This document shows positions 61,577 to 64,000 of a stretch of 64,000 nt of DNA, one piece after another (within the stretch, counting starts at the first letter, position 1; each line of letters opens with the position of its first letter). The notes under the pieces were generated by a model. That model had not been told where the DNA came from. It made no database searches and worked only from the letters and a program-made list of their open reading frames with translations. The translations under genes and the position numbers were made by a program. The DNA comes from Streptomyces sp. Isolate_45 (GTDB taxonomy: Bacteria; Actinomycetota; Actinomycetes; Streptomycetales; Streptomycetaceae), in NCBI RefSeq assembly GCF_024721315.2, contig NZ_JANFAK020000004.1, positions 1-64,000 on the forward strand, given 5' to 3'.

Positions 61577-63265
61577 ATGCCTGTCATGACGGAGAACAGC
61601 GCCACCGACAGCTTCCTCGCCGCACGGGACTTCCTGCTCGCGCACCGCGGGGACTACGACGCCGCCCACACCGGATTCACCTGGCCCCGCCCGGAGCGGT
61701 TCAACTGGGCACTCGACTGGTTCGACCGCATCGCGGCCGGCAACGGCGCCGACGCGCTGCGCATCGTGGAGGAGGACGGCACCGGCCGGAGCGTCTCCTT
61801 CGAGGACCTGAGCGCCCGCTCGGCGGCGACCGCGAACTGGCTCCGGGCCCAGGGCGTGGAGGCCGGCGACCGGATCCTGGTCATGCTCGGCAACCAGGTC
61901 GAGCTGTGGGAGGTGATGCTCGCCGCGATGAAGCTCCGCGCCGTCGTCATCCCCGCGACCCCCCTGCTCGGCCCGGCCGACCTGCGCGACCGGGTGGAGC
62001 GCGGCGCGGTCCGCCACGTCATCGCCCGCACCGAGGACACCCCCAAGTTCGACGAGGTGCCGGGCACCTACACCCGGATCGCCGCGGGAGAGGACGTCCC
62101 CACCGGCTGGCGGCGGCTGGAGGACATGCGCCGGGCCGACCGGGAGTTCCGTCCGGACGGCGAGACCCTCGCCACCGACCCGCTGATGCTGTACTTCACC
62201 TCGGGCACCACCGACCGCCCCAAACTGGTCGAGCACACGCACGCCTCGTACCCCGTCGGGCACCTGTCGACCATGTACTGGCTCGGGCTGCGCCCCGGCG
62301 ACGTGCACCTCAACATCGCCTCGCCCGGTTGGGCCAAACACGCCTGGTCCAACCTCTTCGCGCCCTGGAACGCCGGCGCCACCGTCTTCGTCCACAACTA
62401 CGCCCGCTTCGACGCGGAGCGGCTGATGGCCGAGATGGACCGGGCAGGCGTCACCACCTTCTGCGCCCCGCCCACCGTCTGGCGGATGCTGATCCAGTCC
62501 GACCTCACCCGGCTGCGCAAGCCCCCGCGCGAGGCCGTCGCGGCGGGCGAACCGCTCAACCCCGAGGTCATCGAGCGGGTCCGGGAGGCCTGGGGCGTGA
62601 CCATCCGCGACGGCTTCGGTCAGACGGAGACCACCCTCCAGGTGGGCAACTTCCCCGGCGCCCCCGTCAAGCCCGGCTCCATGGGCCGGCCGGCGCCCGG
62701 CTACACGATCGTGCTCCTGGACGCCGTCACCGGTGAGCCGTCGCCCGACGAGGGCGAGGTCTGCGTGGACCTGCGCACCCGACCGGCCGGGGTGATGACC
62801 GGCTACCGCGACGACCCGCAGCGGACCGCCGAGGCCATGGCGGACGGGCTCTACCGCACCGGGGACATCGCCGCGCGGGACGCGGACGGCTACCTGACCT
62901 ACGTGGGGCGCGCCGACGACGTGTTCAAGGCCTCCGACTACAAGATCAGCCCGTTCGAGCTGGAGAGCGCCCTGCTGGAACACGAGGCGGTCGTCGAGGC
63001 GGCCGTCGTCCCCGCCCCGGACGCGCTGCGGCTCTCCGTCCCGAAGGCGTACATCACCCTCGCCGCGGGCTGGGAGCCGGACAAGGAGACCGCCCGGGTG
63101 CTCTTCGAGCACTCCCGGGCGGTCCTCTCCCCGTACAAGCGGATCCGCCGCATCGAGTTCGCCGAGCTCCCCAAGACCGTGTCCGGCAAGATCCGCCGGG
63201 TGGAGCTGCGGGAGCTCACCGCGGCCGGCTCCGCGGGGGAGTACGACGAAGCCGACCTGCGCTGA
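61577..63265 (+). CDS. Acyl-CoA synthetase (AMP-forming)
   Basis: A 562-residue ANL-superfamily adenylating enzyme. The AMP-binding P-loop-like motif is YFTSGTTDRPKLVEH. GFGQTETT and YRTGDIAARDADGYLTYVGR follow, with the C-terminal catalytic Lys in PKTVSGKIRR. It resembles medium-chain or acetyl-like acyl-CoA synthetases. The start may be ATG 61577 or the nearby internal ATG at 61586. Confidence 0.93.
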   Translation: MPVMTENSATDSFLAARDFLLAHRGDYDAAHTGFTWPRPERFNWALDWFDRIAAGNGADALRIVEEDGTGRSVSFEDLSARSAATANWLRAQGVEAGDRILVMLGNQVELWEVMLAAMKLRAVVIPATPLLGPADLRDRVERGAVRHVIARTEDTPKFDEVPGTYTRIAAGEDVPTGWRRLEDMRRADREFRPDGETLATDPLMLYFTSGTTDRPKLVEHTHASYPVGHLSTMYWLGLRPGDVHLNIASPGWAKHAWSNLFAPWNAGATVFVHNYARFDAERLMAEMDRAGVTTFCAPPTVWRMLIQSDLTRLRKPPREAVAAGEPLNPEVIERVREAWGVTIRDGFGQTETTLQVGNFPGAPVKPGSMGRPAPGYTIVLLDAVTGEPSPDEGEVCVDLRTRPAGVMTGYRDDPQRTAEAMADGLYRTGDIAARDADGYLTYVGRADDVFKASDYKISPFELESALLEHEAVVEAAVVPAPDALRLSVPKAYITLAAGWEPDKETARVLFEHSRAVLSPYKRIRRIEFAELPKTVSGKIRRVELRELTAAGSAGEYDEADLR

Positions 63266-63289
63266 GCGGACGTACGGGGGCCTGCGGCC

Positions 63290-63778
<489 letters not shown>

Positions 63779-63797
63779 CGGGCCCTCCTCGGCGGGG

Positions 63798-63842
63798 CAG
63801 CAACAACAGGAACAGCAACAACAGGAACATCAACAGCGGCAA
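63798..63842. repeat. 15-bp tandem repeat in the GPx leader
   Basis: CAGCAACAACAGGAA occurs twice exactly (63798-63812, 63813-63827), with a third degenerate copy. Low-complexity CAA/CAG-rich sequence directly upstream of the ribosome site. Confidence 0.75.
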
Positions 63843-63857
63843 TAACGATCTCCGAGC

Positions 63858-64000
63858 CTAGGCCCCCGTCCCGACGAGTTCGTCCGCCGGGTCGTTGACC
63901 GGTTGTGGCATGCCGGTCAGGTCCATGACGAACAGCGGTATGCCCAGGTCGTCCGCCCGGCTGCGGGCGTCCTCCGTATACCCCGCGAGGGAGAAGTAGA
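63858..64000 (-). CDS. Partial gene, C-terminal end only (Mrr/REase-like tail)
   Basis: Stop TAG at 63858. The visible 46 residues (SLAGYTEDARSRADDLGIPL, FVMDLTGMPQPVNDPADELV) resemble the C-terminal part of restriction-endonuclease-like proteins. The gene continues past the window end. The family call is weak. Confidence 0.45.
   Translation of the reverse strand, partial: YFSLAGYTEDARSRADDLGIPLFVMDLTGMPQPVNDPADELVGTGA

Overview
The window is very GC-rich, with strong third-position G/C bias, GTG/TTG starts, four-base start/stop overlaps, a complete conservon and CsoR, CvnA-D and MshA-like proteins. This points to a Streptomyces or close relative. Positions 1-72 are pure C, probably a contig-end artefact.

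Chromosomal left part (about 88-22,510). First is a small cluster resembling a second mycothiol-type pathway: an LmbE/PIG-L deacetylase, a MetRS-like ligase without a recognisable KMSKS loop, and an MshA-like glycosyltransferase. A 39-residue peptide gene and a convergent LuxR/TrmB-like regulator follow. Then come a Fur-family regulator, a methyltransferase, a GNAT, a BlaI/BlaR1-like pair, and a copper module (copZ-copA-csoR divergent from a secreted His-rich protein and a second csoR, with three CsoR-type operators between). A methyltransferase/TetR divergent pair and a conservon (cvnA, a double-roadblock cvnB, cvnC, cvnD, CYP157-like P450) complete this part, ending in a SUKH-like protein.

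Integrative island (about 22,607-59,236, 36.6 kb). It is bounded by a 53-bp identical direct repeat lying inside the 3' end of corA. The left copy is in a stranded corA 3' fragment. The right copy is in an intact corA whose last codons were supplied by the element. The island carries a complete class 1 DISARM operon (drmD-drmMI-drmA-drmB-drmC), a Vsr endonuclease, and a GNAT-PIN fusion coupled to an ASCH protein. A tightly coupled operon follows (ATPase, MurA-like, 5'-nucleotidase-like phosphatase, two dCTP-deaminase-like proteins, GT4), with a frameshifted XRE regulator, a flavoprotein and a NUDIX gene divergent from it. The core is MobC-like, DUF2637, DnaC-like ATPase, a replication-type winged-helix protein, a small XRE protein, an excisionase-like protein and a tyrosine integrase. 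At the right end are a membrane-anchored Mrr-like nuclease and three membrane-associated genes sharing one Gly/Asn-rich motif that resembles amyloid signalling motifs. No relaxase or FtsK-type transfer ATPase is visible, so the element looks like a mobilizable or decayed integrative element used as a defence island.

Chromosomal right part (about 59,237-64,000): the 5' part of corA, an AlkZ-like winged-helix protein, an acyl-CoA synthetase, a glutathione peroxidase and a partial gene running off the end.

No rRNA, tRNA or CRISPR array was recognised. All homology statements are by-eye motif recognition; no database search was run.
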